Source of the DNA: Cyclobacterium amurskyense
GTDB taxonomy: Bacteria; Bacteroidota; Bacteroidia; Cytophagales; Cyclobacteriaceae
Direction: 5' to 3'
Assembly (NCBI RefSeq): GCF_001050135.1
Contig: NZ_CP012040.1
Location: 1,116,001-1,180,000 of the forward strand
DNA length: 64,000 nt
Positions 27,454-36,765 of the stretch are shown here, piece by piece (position 1 is the stretch's first letter; every line of letters begins with the position of its first letter). Both the position numbers and the translations under genes were made by a program. The notes beneath the pieces are model-generated. The model did no database searches. It worked only from the letters and a program-made list of their open reading frames with translations, and was not told where the DNA came from.

Positions 27454-27477
27454 AACGGCCTCAACATTGAGACCGTT
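27454..27477 (-). terminator. Terminator after the hydroxyacid dehydrogenase gene
   Basis: AACGGCCTCAA and TTGAGACCGTT pair with one wobble around CAT. On the minus strand the stem is followed by ATTTTATTTAT. It is weaker than the other terminators but lies in the right place, 80 bp past the stop. Confidence 0.6.
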
Positions 27478-27559
27478 TCCTTATGCTTCCATTATTTTGT
27501 ACTGGCAAAGATAAAATAAGAATTCATATTTTACAATTTAACTATCTTTTATTAAGCCA

Positions 27560-28492
27560 CTAACCATGCCATTGACCTGCTATTTTGGCCACTAACACTT
27601 GATTTATTTTGTAGTAAGACTCTTTGGTCCACCCTGCTACATGGGGCGAAAACAGTACCTGTTTGAAGCCAGTTAGTTGCTCAAACGACTTTTTCTCAGC
27701 AACAGTTAGCTTCTGGAGTTTTTCTTTTTCCAACACATCCAAAGCAGCCCCTTTCAACTGCCCCTTCTCAAGCCCTTCTATGAGTGTATCAAAACTAATC
27801 ACTTCCCCTCGGGCTGTATTAATCAGATAAAATGGATGATTAAATCCGTTTATAATATCAGCTGTAAAGAAATTTCTAGTCTCTTCCGTCAAGGGAACAT
27901 GAATACTTAAAACCTCTGCTTTTTCCTGAATCGTTTCAAAGCTACATTCCTGAACAAATTCATTCCCAAAATCCTTCTTGTATTTGTCATAAGCAAGTAC
28001 TTTAACACCAAAGCCTTGAAGCCGCTTTGCAAAAGCAGCCCCCATATTTCCATAGCCAAAAATACCTACGGTCTTGCCACATAACTCTTCCCCTCTATTC
28101 CCCTCTCTGTCCCAAACACCACGCCTTACCTGACTATCAGACTGTACAAAGTGATTGAAAAGAGCCAAAAGCATCCCTAAAGCATGTTCAGCAACCGCAT
28201 CTCTATTGCCTTCTGGGGCAGAATAAAGTGCAATATCATTTTGCTCCAGGTAATCCAAATCAATATTGTCTAAGCCTGCACCTGCTCGGGCCACAAACTT
28301 TAAATTAATCCCTTTTACCAATAAATCCCTGTCAATGGGTGTTTTAGAACGAATAACAAGCCCTTCATAGTCGGCTAGTATTTGAAGAATACCCTCTCTA
28401 TCTATATCCGGCCTATAATGTGCCTCGTAACCCTTTTCTTCCAACAACGGAACGATGCTCTCATGCATCTGATCAATGATTAAAATTTTCAT
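27560..28492 (-). CDS. D-isomer 2-hydroxyacid dehydrogenase, phosphoglycerate dehydrogenase-like
   Basis: This 310-residue NAD-dependent dehydrogenase has GIFGYGNMGAAFAKRLQGFG as the Rossmann GxGxxG motif at about residues 143-150, the catalytic Arg in INTARGEVISFD and the His in SPHVAGWT. The substrate domain opens MKILIIDQMHESIVPLLEE. At this length it lacks an ACT regulatory domain. Phosphoglycerate oxidation (SerA) is the commonest assignment for such short enzymes, but other 2-hydroxyacids are possible. It is the last gene of the rsmA-mgtE operon (7 bp after mgtE). Confidence 0.85.
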   Translation of the reverse strand: MKILIIDQMHESIVPLLEEKGYEAHYRPDIDREGILQILADYEGLVIRSKTPIDRDLLVKGINLKFVARAGAGLDNIDLDYLEQNDIALYSAPEGNRDAVAEHALGMLLALFNHFVQSDSQVRRGVWDREGNRGEELCGKTVGIFGYGNMGAAFAKRLQGFGVKVLAYDKYKKDFGNEFVQECSFETIQEKAEVLSIHVPLTEETRNFFTADIINGFNHPFYLINTARGEVISFDTLIEGLEKGQLKGAALDVLEKEKLQKLTVAEKKSFEQLTGFKQVLFSPHVAGWTKESYYKINQVLVAKIAGQWHG

Positions 28493-28499
28493 GTGCTAA

Positions 28500-29867
28500 T
28501 TAAAGATTCAATAACAAAGTGGCTACCATAAAATACACTCCTAAACCCAACAAATCATTGGCGGTAGTGATAAAGGGGCCTGAAGCCATCGCAGGATTGA
28601 TCCCCAATTTATCCAAAACAATAGGTGTCAATGTCCCCATAAATGAAGCCAGCAAAACCACACTAAATAAAGCGATACTTACGACCAATCCAAACTTGAC
28701 TTCCTTATCGTACAGAAATACCACAGTGGCCATCACAAACAAGGAAAGTACCAGCCCATTTAAAATGGCAACCAATAGCACTTTAAGTAATCGTTTGGTC
28801 AAACTATCTGCAAATACGGACCTATTTGCCAAACTCTGCACAACCAATGTAGAAGACTGTATGCCCACATTCCCCCCTGTAGCTGTAATCAATGGAATAA
28901 AAAAAGCCAAGGCTGTAACGGCATTTAGTCCTTCTTCAAAAAAACCTATAAACCCAGCTCCCAAAAGCCCCCCTACCATGCCTATTAAAAGCCAAGGCAA
29001 CCTGGCCCTGGAAAGCCTATATACTGAATCGGACTCTTCCACATCATCCGAGATACCTGTCATGGCCTGAATATCCTCGTCGGCTTGTTCCCTTATCAGA
29101 TCAAGTATATCATCTACGGTAATTCTACCTACAAGTTTGTTTTTAACATTCACAACCGGAATAGCCTCTAAATCATACTTACGCATAATTTCAGCCACTT
29201 CCTCTCCTTCCATATAGGTGGGTACAGATATTATATTGTCTTCATATAGGTCAGCAACTTTAGTGTCCGAAGAGGCTAAAATCAACTTTTTCAAAGCTAC
29301 CCGACCAAGCAACTTTTCCTTATTGTCTACTACATAAATGCTAAAAATCTTCTCTACATTTTCCGCCTGCCTTCTAATTTCATCAATGGTCTGCACCACT
29401 GTCCAGTTCAGGTTGGCTTTTATGATCTCCTTTGCCATAAGCCCCCCAGCACTGTCCTCATCGTAGCGAAGAAGCTCTATAATGTAAAGGGATTTCTCCT
29501 TTGCCTCAAGATGGCTTATCACTGCCTCACGGTCATTTACTACCAATTGATTTAGTATATCTACTGCATCATCGGAATCCATGTGATCTATCAGCGTGGC
29601 CAACTCCTCAGGAGGCATTGCCTTGATAACTTTGTATTGAGAATCCTCTTCTAATTCATTCAGAATATCTGCAGAAAAATCAGGGTCGAGGGCTCTTAGG
29701 ACAAATAGGGCCTCCATCATTTCCAACTCATCCAATAATGCAGCAACATCTGCTTTATTGGCATCTTGCATGGACTCTTGAATGAAGTCTACATGTTCAC
29801 CAATTATATTTTCCTTTAGGGCTTCTAAGTACTCCTTAGACAGCTCAAATAATTCTATTCTTTCCAA
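28500..29867 (-). CDS. mgtE: Magnesium transporter MgtE
   Basis: This 455-residue protein has the complete MgtE layout. The N-terminal superhelical MgtE_N domain (about 20-125) contains MPPEELATLIDHMDSDDAVD. A CBS pair follows at about 130-255 (SIYVVDNKEKLLGRVALKKL, IPVVNVKNKLVGRITVDDIL). Five membrane helices from about 290 include PLITATGGNVGIQSSTLVVQ, the pore signature. It is a Mg2+ channel in the inner membrane gated by intracellular Mg2+ binding to the N and CBS domains. The start overlaps the rsmA stop by 13 bp, so it is in the same operon. Confidence 0.95.
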   Translation of the reverse strand: MERIELFELSKEYLEALKENIIGEHVDFIQESMQDANKADVAALLDELEMMEALFVLRALDPDFSADILNELEEDSQYKVIKAMPPEELATLIDHMDSDDAVDILNQLVVNDREAVISHLEAKEKSLYIIELLRYDEDSAGGLMAKEIIKANLNWTVVQTIDEIRRQAENVEKIFSIYVVDNKEKLLGRVALKKLILASSDTKVADLYEDNIISVPTYMEGEEVAEIMRKYDLEAIPVVNVKNKLVGRITVDDILDLIREQADEDIQAMTGISDDVEESDSVYRLSRARLPWLLIGMVGGLLGAGFIGFFEEGLNAVTALAFFIPLITATGGNVGIQSSTLVVQSLANRSVFADSLTKRLLKVLLVAILNGLVLSLFVMATVVFLYDKEVKFGLVVSIALFSVVLLASFMGTLTPIVLDKLGINPAMASGPFITTANDLLGLGVYFMVATLLLNL

Positions 29868-30637
29868 GATGCTTCAAGTTGTTGGGTTAATAAAACAAAT
29901 TCAGCCACCCCAAGCTGTTCGGCCCTCAAATCCAACATAGGCATAGCTTTGAATTCATCTGAAAGCCCCATGGGTTTTAGTGCATTTCTCAGGGTTTTTC
30001 TTCTTGTACTAAAGGCCTGCTTGACAAGTCTAAAGAACAACTTCTCATTACAATCCAACTTATCTACCTCATTCCGTTTTATACGAATCACCCCACTATT
30101 GACCTTGGGCGGTGGATCAAATACTTCTGGGGGGACTGTAAACAAGTATTCCACATCATAGTAAGCTTGAAGCAATACACTTAATATACCATAGGTTTTG
30201 TTCCCTTTTTTTGATGTCATTCGCTCCGCTACTTCCTTTTGCAACATACCCACCACTTCGGTCACAAGGTGTCTTCTTTCCAATACTTTAAAGAAAATCT
30301 GACTGGATATATTATAAGGAAAATTCCCGATGATCGCATGAGAACCACTAAGTTTTTCCCTGAAATCATAATTCAGGAAATCACCTTCTATAATTTCAAG
30401 GTTTTCTCCCTCATATTTAGTATTCAAATAAGTAATTGACTCCTTATCAATCTCAATTAGTTTTAAATCCCAATTCTTCTTCAATAGGAAATCAGTAAGC
30501 ACTCCCATACCTGGCCCAATCTCCAATACTACACCTGTCTCCATATGGCCAGTAAGTGACCCGGCTATCTTTTCAGCAACATTTAAGTCTTTAAGAAAAT
30601 GTTGGCCCAAATGTTTTTTAGCTCTCACTTTGCTCAT
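29855..30637 (-). CDS. rsmA: 16S rRNA (adenine1518-N6/adenine1519-N6)-dimethyltransferase
   Basis: This 260-residue SAM-dependent methyltransferase opens with AKKHLGQHFLKDLNVAEKI, the KsgA signature. It has motif I VLEIGPGMGVLTDFLLKK and the catalytic motif IV as GNFPYNISSQIFFK; the more usual residue at the Phe is Leu (NLPY), but NFPY is common in Bacteroidota. It dimethylates two adjacent adenosines in helix 45 of 16S rRNA during 30S assembly. It is the first gene of the operon with mgtE and the dehydrogenase. Confidence 0.96.
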   Translation of the reverse strand: MSKVRAKKHLGQHFLKDLNVAEKIAGSLTGHMETGVVLEIGPGMGVLTDFLLKKNWDLKLIEIDKESITYLNTKYEGENLEIIEGDFLNYDFREKLSGSHAIIGNFPYNISSQIFFKVLERRHLVTEVVGMLQKEVAERMTSKKGNKTYGILSVLLQAYYDVEYLFTVPPEVFDPPPKVNSGVIRIKRNEVDKLDCNEKLFFRLVKQAFSTRRKTLRNALKPMGLSDEFKAMPMLDLRAEQLGVAEFVLLTQQLEASWKE

Positions 30638-31421
30638 AATACTAATCTATTTAGGGGATTTTAAGTCATCAAAAGTAAGCAATATAAAACAACGACCATA
30701 ACATAAATGGAGCGTATCGTTAAAATATAAACAGCTTTTGACCTATGCTTTTTAGCCTGGATAATTTGGCTTACCTCTGTCAGGCTATGCCTTTTTCATT
30801 ATTTCGGGCTGAAGATAATTTCTGAAAAGAATTTTTCAATACGCATTAATACCTCAAAGCCATTTCCTTCCTTTACCTCGGAATTCTTTGAACCCGGATT
30901 ATGTAATAGGATTTCTCCGTCCTGACCAATAGTCAGGGGTGAAGCCTGTCCCGTGTTTACGGGAAGTGTTGCAATCGCAAGAAAATCAGGCTGTTTGGAG
31001 ATTTTAGCATAGCACCGCTATGGTGAAATTGAAAACAGCAACGAAGTGGCTGATTTTGAAGCGATTTCAGCACGTAATAGATTGTCTATTGCATATTTCG
31101 GGTTGAACTGACCATGGCAAAAATTCATTCTGACTTAAGAGGTATAAACTGATTTATTGAGTAGGACTTACAAGTTGCTTAAGACAAGAAAATGGCATTG
31201 GTACTCATTGTTTGCTAAGGTTTCCAATCTTTTTGGCTTATTATTAAAGGTTATCCTGAAGTGATTTAATCTATCAAAAATTAAAGTAGAAAGATAAAAG
31301 CATCCCCACTGTCTTTATCACTAGAAATTAACGAAATGTACCTGAACAAAATCACCCACTGAAGTGCAATTGTGAATTATTAAACTAATTCTCTCAAGAC
31401 ATCGGACCCTGTTAAGCCAAT
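30638..31421. other. Intergenic stretch containing the first mobile element copy
   Basis: Between rsmA and the RlpA-like gene there is no ORF. The left 250 bp and right 310 bp are AT-rich and featureless to me. The middle 210 bp is the element described separately. Confidence 0.7.
30893..31102 (+). mobile_element. MITE-like element, copy 1
   Basis: This 210-bp element begins CCCGGATTATGTAATAG and ends with CTATTGCATATTTCGGG, which are imperfect inverted repeats of each other (13 of 17). It is flanked on both sides by TTGAA (30888-30892 and 31103-31107), a 5-bp direct repeat. Copies 2 and 3 are at 46952 and 52046. Internal palindromes include CACC-gctat-GGTG and CCCGT-gttt-ACGGG. There is no coding capacity, so movement would need a transposase elsewhere. 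Confidence 0.85.
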
Positions 31422-31940
31422 TTAATAAGCTTTGTTTTCTATTTTCAAGAGCTCTTCATCGTCCCTTGTAAAAGCTATTTCCTGATGAAAATTTCTCAAT
31501 CGAATATCCTTAGGTACTTTCTTGTATTGCTCCCTTACCCATTCAACCGCCTGTTCACTCAATAAGGATAATTTTACAGGAACTACGCCATCGTTTACCA
31601 TTTCCAAATGCTTTGCGACACCTTTAGAGAGGTCTATTACTCTTTTCGAACTCTTAGGCAAGCGATCATTGATTCGAACAATTGCCTCTAAACCATTCTG
31701 TTGGTTGGTCACTTTCACCAAGGTCCCAAATGGCAGGTGTTTGTGTGCTGCTGTGAACTCCCACATATCGTAAACTTCACCATTAGCCGTTTTTCGATTA
31801 TGAAAACGTGTTCCATAAAAACTTGCAATTCCTTCCTGAATAACCAAAAGAGAATCTGGGGAAGTAAAAGGGGACTGGGCAAATAGAAGACTTTCAAAGC
31901 CCAAGGTAGCAACAAGGCATAATGCCAAAATTCTTTTCAT
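31422..31940 (-). CDS. Septal ring lytic transglycosylase RlpA family protein
   Basis: After a signal peptide (MKRILALCLVATLGFESLLF) the protein has a double-psi beta-barrel of RlpA type, seen in GIASFYGTRFHNRKTANGE, FGTLVKVTNQQNG and VRINDRLPKSSKRVIDLSKG. RlpA enzymes cleave naked glycan strands of peptidoglycan. The ASFYG and NDRLP segments that line the active site are present, but there is no SPOR domain, so septal targeting through denuded glycans is not expected. I chose the start at 31940 over an ATG 18 codons upstream, because it gives a standard signal peptide. Confidence 0.88.
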   Translation of the reverse strand: MKRILALCLVATLGFESLLFAQSPFTSPDSLLVIQEGIASFYGTRFHNRKTANGEVYDMWEFTAAHKHLPFGTLVKVTNQQNGLEAIVRINDRLPKSSKRVIDLSKGVAKHLEMVNDGVVPVKLSLLSEQAVEWVREQYKKVPKDIRLRNFHQEIAFTRDDEELLKIENKAY

Positions 31941-32436
31941 ACTAAATTTACTCACAACAATTATTCCAATTGACTCAGACTGACTGATTTTCAATCGATT
32001 CGGTAGATATAAACGCCAAAACCAGGAGTTACCTTAAAACCCACAGTAGATAAAAACACTAAATGGGGATAGTAAATCAATAGAAAACAACATCCCAATT
32101 AGCTTAATATCTATTTCATAACAATTTCAGGAAACTAAGCGAAACGGTACTTGATAGAGGCCTACCCATTCAACTTGGATTCATTACTCTATAAAATTGA
32201 CCCCAAAATTAAGGAAATGTCCTTGTCCTCCCCTGTCTTTAACGTAAATTTATCCGAGCTTACTTCGAACTAAGAAATAGTTTTGGCCCAAAATGGCCAA
32301 ATGAATTAATAAATAGGATAAAAATTATGCTCCCAATACCTGGATAATATTGCCTAGGAATCTTTTTGGCTATTACTGACACAATACCATCACAGGGTTG
32401 ATCAATTCATATTTAGAGATTAGAGCTTAAATAAAA
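31941..32436. other. Intergenic region between the divergent RlpA-like and sbcD genes
   Basis: This is 496 bp of AT-rich DNA with no ORF, hairpin or repeat that I can support. It must hold two divergent promoters. TATTTAG near 32410 is a weak -7 candidate for sbcD. Confidence 0.5.
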
Positions 32437-33669
32437 ATGCAAATTAAAATATTACATACAGCTGACTGGCATTTGGGGAAGAGACTTCAGGAGGCTTCCA
32501 GGCTTGAGGAACAAAAGCTTGTACTTGAAGAAATCACAGAAATCGCTAATTCTGAAGACGTAGACTTGGTGCTGATTGCCGGGGATATTTTCGATGGATT
32601 TAACCCCAGTCATGAGGCCATCGAATTATTGTACAAGACACTTCGTAAGCTCTCGAAAAATGGGCAAAGGCCTATAGTAGCAATTTCAGGAAACCACGAT
32701 AGCACCCAATTTATAGAAGCACCGGACCCATTGGCAAGGGAGATGGGTATCTTCTTTTATAGTAGGTACGACAGCATAATCCCAACAGGAAAGCTTGACA
32801 GTGGTGTGGAAGTTGTCGCTTCGGACAAAGGTTTTGTCTCATTAAAATTACCTCATCTGGATTTCCCAGTACGCATATTATTGGCACCTTATGCCAACGA
32901 AGTATCTCTTCGCACCTACTTGGGAGAGGGAGATAGAGAAAATGAGCTCAGAAAGGTGTTGGAAGAAAAATGGACGGGACTAGCTAAGCAATACTGTGAC
33001 ACAAAAGGTTTGAATTTATTTCTGGGTCATTTTTTCTTTGTAAAGGAAGGAACAACACCTGAAAAAGAACCTGAAAGCGAGCGTCCGATATTACACGTAG
33101 GAGGTACTCAGGCTTTGTACACCTCCAATATACCTTCACAAATCCAATATGCAGCATTGGGTCATTTGCACAGGTACCATGCTACCACCAAAAGTCCATT
33201 TCCAGTGGTGTATTCAAGTTCTCCTTTAGCTTATTCATTTAGTGAAGCTGGTCAGGAAAAACAAGTAGTTCTCATTACTGGTGAACCCAACAAACCCGTA
33301 GATTACAAGCCAATCCCTCTTAAGCAAGGGCGAAAACTTGAACGAAAAAAATTCAACGAACTGGATACAGCTTTAAAATGGCTGGAGGAAAACCCCAATT
33401 GTTTCGTTGAATTAACTTATGAAACGGAAAACTCCATAGATGCGGCTACTAGAAAAAGCCTTCTCCAAGCTCACGATGGCATTATCAACCTTATTCCTTA
33501 TATCAAAAACCTGACTGAGGATGCTAATGACGAGTTGCAGGTAGAGGATTTGGACAAAGACATGAATAGCTTGTTTAACATGTATTATAAAAGCGAAAAA
33601 GGACAATTGCCAAATGAAGAACTGATGTCCATTTTTAGAGAAATACTTAGTCAAGACAATAAAATATGA
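32437..33669 (+). CDS. sbcD: Exonuclease subunit SbcD
   Basis: This 410-residue Mre11-type nuclease has the phosphodiesterase motifs in order: HTADWHLGKRL, LIAGDIFDGF, ISGNHDSTQF, a histidine in LGHFFF and GHLHRYH. The C-terminal part binds the SbcC coiled-coil base. With SbcC it removes hairpins and other DNA ends and cuts palindromes stalled in replication. That activity is relevant here because the window is rich in palindromic repeats. Its stop overlaps the sbcC start by 4 bp. Confidence 0.95.
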   Translation: MQIKILHTADWHLGKRLQEASRLEEQKLVLEEITEIANSEDVDLVLIAGDIFDGFNPSHEAIELLYKTLRKLSKNGQRPIVAISGNHDSTQFIEAPDPLAREMGIFFYSRYDSIIPTGKLDSGVEVVASDKGFVSLKLPHLDFPVRILLAPYANEVSLRTYLGEGDRENELRKVLEEKWTGLAKQYCDTKGLNLFLGHFFFVKEGTTPEKEPESERPILHVGGTQALYTSNIPSQIQYAALGHLHRYHATTKSPFPVVYSSSPLAYSFSEAGQEKQVVLITGEPNKPVDYKPIPLKQGRKLERKKFNELDTALKWLEENPNCFVELTYETENSIDAATRKSLLQAHDGIINLIPYIKNLTEDANDELQVEDLDKDMNSLFNMYYKSEKGQLPNEELMSIFREILSQDNKI

Positions 33670-36600
33670 TTCCATTAAAGCTTTCAATTAAAGGACTGTA
33701 CTCCTACAAGGAAGAACAAATCATTGATTTTGAAAAACTTACTGCTGCAGGAATGTTTGGGATTTTCGGAGCAGTTGGCAGTGGTAAATCTTCCATTTTG
33801 GAAGCAATACTATTGGCATTGTATGGCAGTACAGAAAGGCTTTCTGACAGGGGGGAGAAAAACAGCATGGTCAACCTTCAGAGCAATCATTTACTGATCA
33901 ACTTTGAATTTAGTGCTGGCAAAAACAATAGTCAGCATTTCCTGGCCAGGTATTCGGTAAAGCGAAACGCTAAAAATTTCAATGAAATCAAGCCTGCAGA
34001 ACACACATTTTATCTAATAGAAGGAGGAGAAACAACCCCAATACAGCAAAATGCCGAAGCTATCATCGGCATGAAAAAGGAGCATTTCAAACAAACGGTA
34101 ATTATCCCTCAAGGTAAATTCAGGGAATTTATAGACCTCACTCCTGGTCCCAGGGCAGAAATGATGAAGGAATTGTTTGGCCTAGAACGTTTTGATTTAT
34201 CGGCCAAAACAGGTGGTTTATTGAAGGTAGTAAAGAACGAACTGATTCGATTAGAAACACAATTGGAAGGATTAGGTGATACTTCTGAGGAGATTTTAAA
34301 AGAGAAATTTAAATTAAGAGAGGAATTCAAAGAGGCAGGAAAAAAAGCAAGTGAAAACTTAGACAAAACCAGTCTTCAGCTACAGTCCCTTGAGGCCTTG
34401 AAAAAGAAGCACCTGCAGTTCATAGATTTTCAATCCAAATGGGATGCTCTTCAATCTCGCACACAGGAGATGGAAGAGAAAAAGAAAGAGCTAAAGGCCT
34501 ATACTCAAGCAAACAACTACCTGCGCCCAATATGGAACCAGATAAAGGATTGTCAACTGGAATTGGAAAAAGCCTCCACGGGTATAGTCAATTGCAATAG
34601 GTTTAAAGAGGCCTATTCTGATGATATCCGCAAATTAGAACTTCAGGAAAGAGAACTAAGAGAAAAAGCAGAAAAAAGACCATTAAGAGAGGCCAAGATC
34701 CGAGATCTAAAAAAAGTATTGGAGCTTCAGGTCATCATAAAAGACCTTGAAGACGCAAAAAACAAGGTTTCTTCGATTAAGCCAAGCCTTATTGAAAACC
34801 AGGGAAAATTAGCAGCAATAGAAAAACAGCTCTCTTCACTTGAAGAAGAACTGGATAATAGCAGAAGCCAGGCCACAAGTACGCAGCTGGCAAAGCTCAC
34901 CGGTGACATTAAGGATTGGAGTAACCTTTCGGAAAACAAAAACAACCTTGAGCTGTCCTTAGCCCAGATCAATAAAGAAATTCAGTCCATAAAAGAGCGT
35001 GAAGAAGAAATCACCTCAGGAATCCCTAGTCAGTTTGAGAACTTAGATAGTTGGTACAATTGGGAGAATGAGCAACTCAAATCATTAGAGGCAGGGAAAG
35101 AACAATTGATTGAGAACAAAGCATTGCAAGCACATGTCAAAAGTTTAAAGACAGGTGAACCCTGTCCTCTTTGTGGTTCTGTTCATCACCCTATGCCGCT
35201 TAGCACAGACGAAACTGAAGAAAAAGTAGCCGAATTCAAGCAACGGCTTATAGCCTCAAAGCAGACTATCGATAAAATTCAAAAACTTTCCCGTCAACTC
35301 TACGATCAAAACTTACAAAAAACAAATCAAGTCAAACTTTACACTGAGAAGGAACAGGATTTAAAAACTTTAAATATTGAATTCTCTTCCCTTAAAAACG
35401 ATCTAATGGCAGACGGCCTTAAGGACCTCGATGCCTTAAAAGAAAGGTTCAAAAAGCTTAAAGGTCAAATAGAAAAAGAAGAATCCTTACAAAAGTCTGC
35501 CAGAGAATATAGAAAGCAACTGGAGAGCTTAAGGCTTCAAATAGAAAATGGTCAACAGCAACTGAAGGTAGGCGAGCAACAAACAATAGAACTAACCAGC
35601 AGATTAAAAGCAAAAGAGGAGGAAATAAGCGACAAAAACTTCAGCAATGGATACATGCAATCCTCCACTGAAACCATCAAACAAACAATAGCCACTGTCC
35701 TAAAAGACATTGAGGACACAGCTAATTTATTGGATGGAAAACAAAAAGTCCTGAAAGATAAGCGCAACGATGAAACCACTAACCTTGCTAACCTGGAGAA
35801 TTTCAAAAACAACAAAGAAGAGGCTGTTTTGAAGCTAGAAACTTTAAACAGTAAATACGATGAATTGAAAACCAAGCTAGGTCAAACCGACCAAAAACTA
35901 CTCGACAAACTTTTCAATAGCAACCTGGATGAGGAGAAGTTTGACCGGGAGATTAGAGAGTATGAAAAAGAATGTTCTATCGTACAATCCCATTTGAGCT
36001 CATTAGAAGCAGAAGAGGGAGTTAAGAACTTTGACCAGGCACATTTCAATTTACTTCAGGAAGAGTTTGATTCAAAGAAAGCCGAGCTAGATGCTATCAA
36101 TAAAAAAACGATAAATCTGGACCGTGATATTTCTGAGCTAAAAGAAAAACTAGAAACAAAGAAGGACTTGGCCAAGCTACTTGATGCCATGGAAAACAGG
36201 GCCACAAATTTAAAAGAATTGGAGCAACTGTTTAAAGGCAGTGGGTTTGTGAAGTATGTAAGCAGTATTTACCTTAAGGAATTGTGCAACACGGCAAATA
36301 AAAGATTTACCCAATTGACCAAAAATAGCCTAAGACTGGAAATAGATGCCAACAATACCTTTTGGGTGGTAGATTACCTGAATGAAGGAAAGAAGCGATT
36401 GTTAAAAACCTTGTCTGGAGGCCAAACTTTTCAAGCATCATTGTGTTTGGCATTGGCCTTGGCTGAAAAAGTAAAATCCCTCAACCAGGCTGATCAAAGC
36501 TTCTTCTTTCTAGATGAAGGTTTTGGGGCCTTGGACAGAAAATCGCTTCGTATAGTATTTGAAACCTTAAAGGCTCTAAGACATGAAAACAGAATTGTGG

Positions 36601-36704
36601 GTATAATCAGTCATGTTGAAGAACTACAGCAGGAAATCGAAGTTTTCGCCAATATTGTTTTAGACGCTGAAAAAGGCAGTCAGGTCATGTACAGTTATCA
36701 ATAA
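33666..36704 (+). CDS. sbcC: Exonuclease subunit SbcC (Rad50-like ATPase)
   Basis: This 1012-residue SMC-like ATPase has Walker A GAVGSGKSSI at about residues 36-45, long coiled coils on both sides of the zinc hook CPLCGSVHHP at about 499-508, the signature LSGGQTFQASL at about 917 and Walker B FFFLDEGFGALD at about 945. Two SbcC chains join through the hook and bind two SbcD nucleases. Coupled to sbcD by the ATGA overlap, it forms a complete sbcDC operon. The length is usual for Bacteroidota SbcC. Confidence 0.95.
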   Translation: MIPLKLSIKGLYSYKEEQIIDFEKLTAAGMFGIFGAVGSGKSSILEAILLALYGSTERLSDRGEKNSMVNLQSNHLLINFEFSAGKNNSQHFLARYSVKRNAKNFNEIKPAEHTFYLIEGGETTPIQQNAEAIIGMKKEHFKQTVIIPQGKFREFIDLTPGPRAEMMKELFGLERFDLSAKTGGLLKVVKNELIRLETQLEGLGDTSEEILKEKFKLREEFKEAGKKASENLDKTSLQLQSLEALKKKHLQFIDFQSKWDALQSRTQEMEEKKKELKAYTQANNYLRPIWNQIKDCQLELEKASTGIVNCNRFKEAYSDDIRKLELQERELREKAEKRPLREAKIRDLKKVLELQVIIKDLEDAKNKVSSIKPSLIENQGKLAAIEKQLSSLEEELDNSRSQATSTQLAKLTGDIKDWSNLSENKNNLELSLAQINKEIQSIKEREEEITSGIPSQFENLDSWYNWENEQLKSLEAGKEQLIENKALQAHVKSLKTGEPCPLCGSVHHPMPLSTDETEEKVAEFKQRLIASKQTIDKIQKLSRQLYDQNLQKTNQVKLYTEKEQDLKTLNIEFSSLKNDLMADGLKDLDALKERFKKLKGQIEKEESLQKSAREYRKQLESLRLQIENGQQQLKVGEQQTIELTSRLKAKEEEISDKNFSNGYMQSSTETIKQTIATVLKDIEDTANLLDGKQKVLKDKRNDETTNLANLENFKNNKEEAVLKLETLNSKYDELKTKLGQTDQKLLDKLFNSNLDEEKFDREIREYEKECSIVQSHLSSLEAEEGVKNFDQAHFNLLQEEFDSKKAELDAINKKTINLDRDISELKEKLETKKDLAKLLDAMENRATNLKELEQLFKGSGFVKYVSSIYLKELCNTANKRFTQLTKNSLRLEIDANNTFWVVDYLNEGKKRLLKTLSGGQTFQASLCLALALAEKVKSLNQADQSFFFLDEGFGALDRKSLRIVFETLKALRHENRIVGIISHVEELQQEIEVFANIVLDAEKGSQVMYSYQ

Positions 36705-36706
36705 AA

Positions 36707-36738
36707 GCAAAAAGCATCCCTGAAAAACAGGGATGCTC
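36707..36738 (-). terminator. Terminator between sbcC and the GH57 gene
   Basis: AGCATCCCTG and CAGGGATGCT form a 10-bp stem with a loop of five A. On the minus strand it is followed by TTTTTGC, so it best serves the glucan operon. It also lies 7 bp past the sbcC stop. Confidence 0.8.
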
Positions 36739-36765
36739 AAATTATAATCAAGGTTGTAAATAAAT

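Noticed and set aside
30755..30830. ATTATTTCGGGCTGAAG upstream of element copy 1
   Set aside because: It resembles the element's right end over about 10 bases only, with no matching interior.
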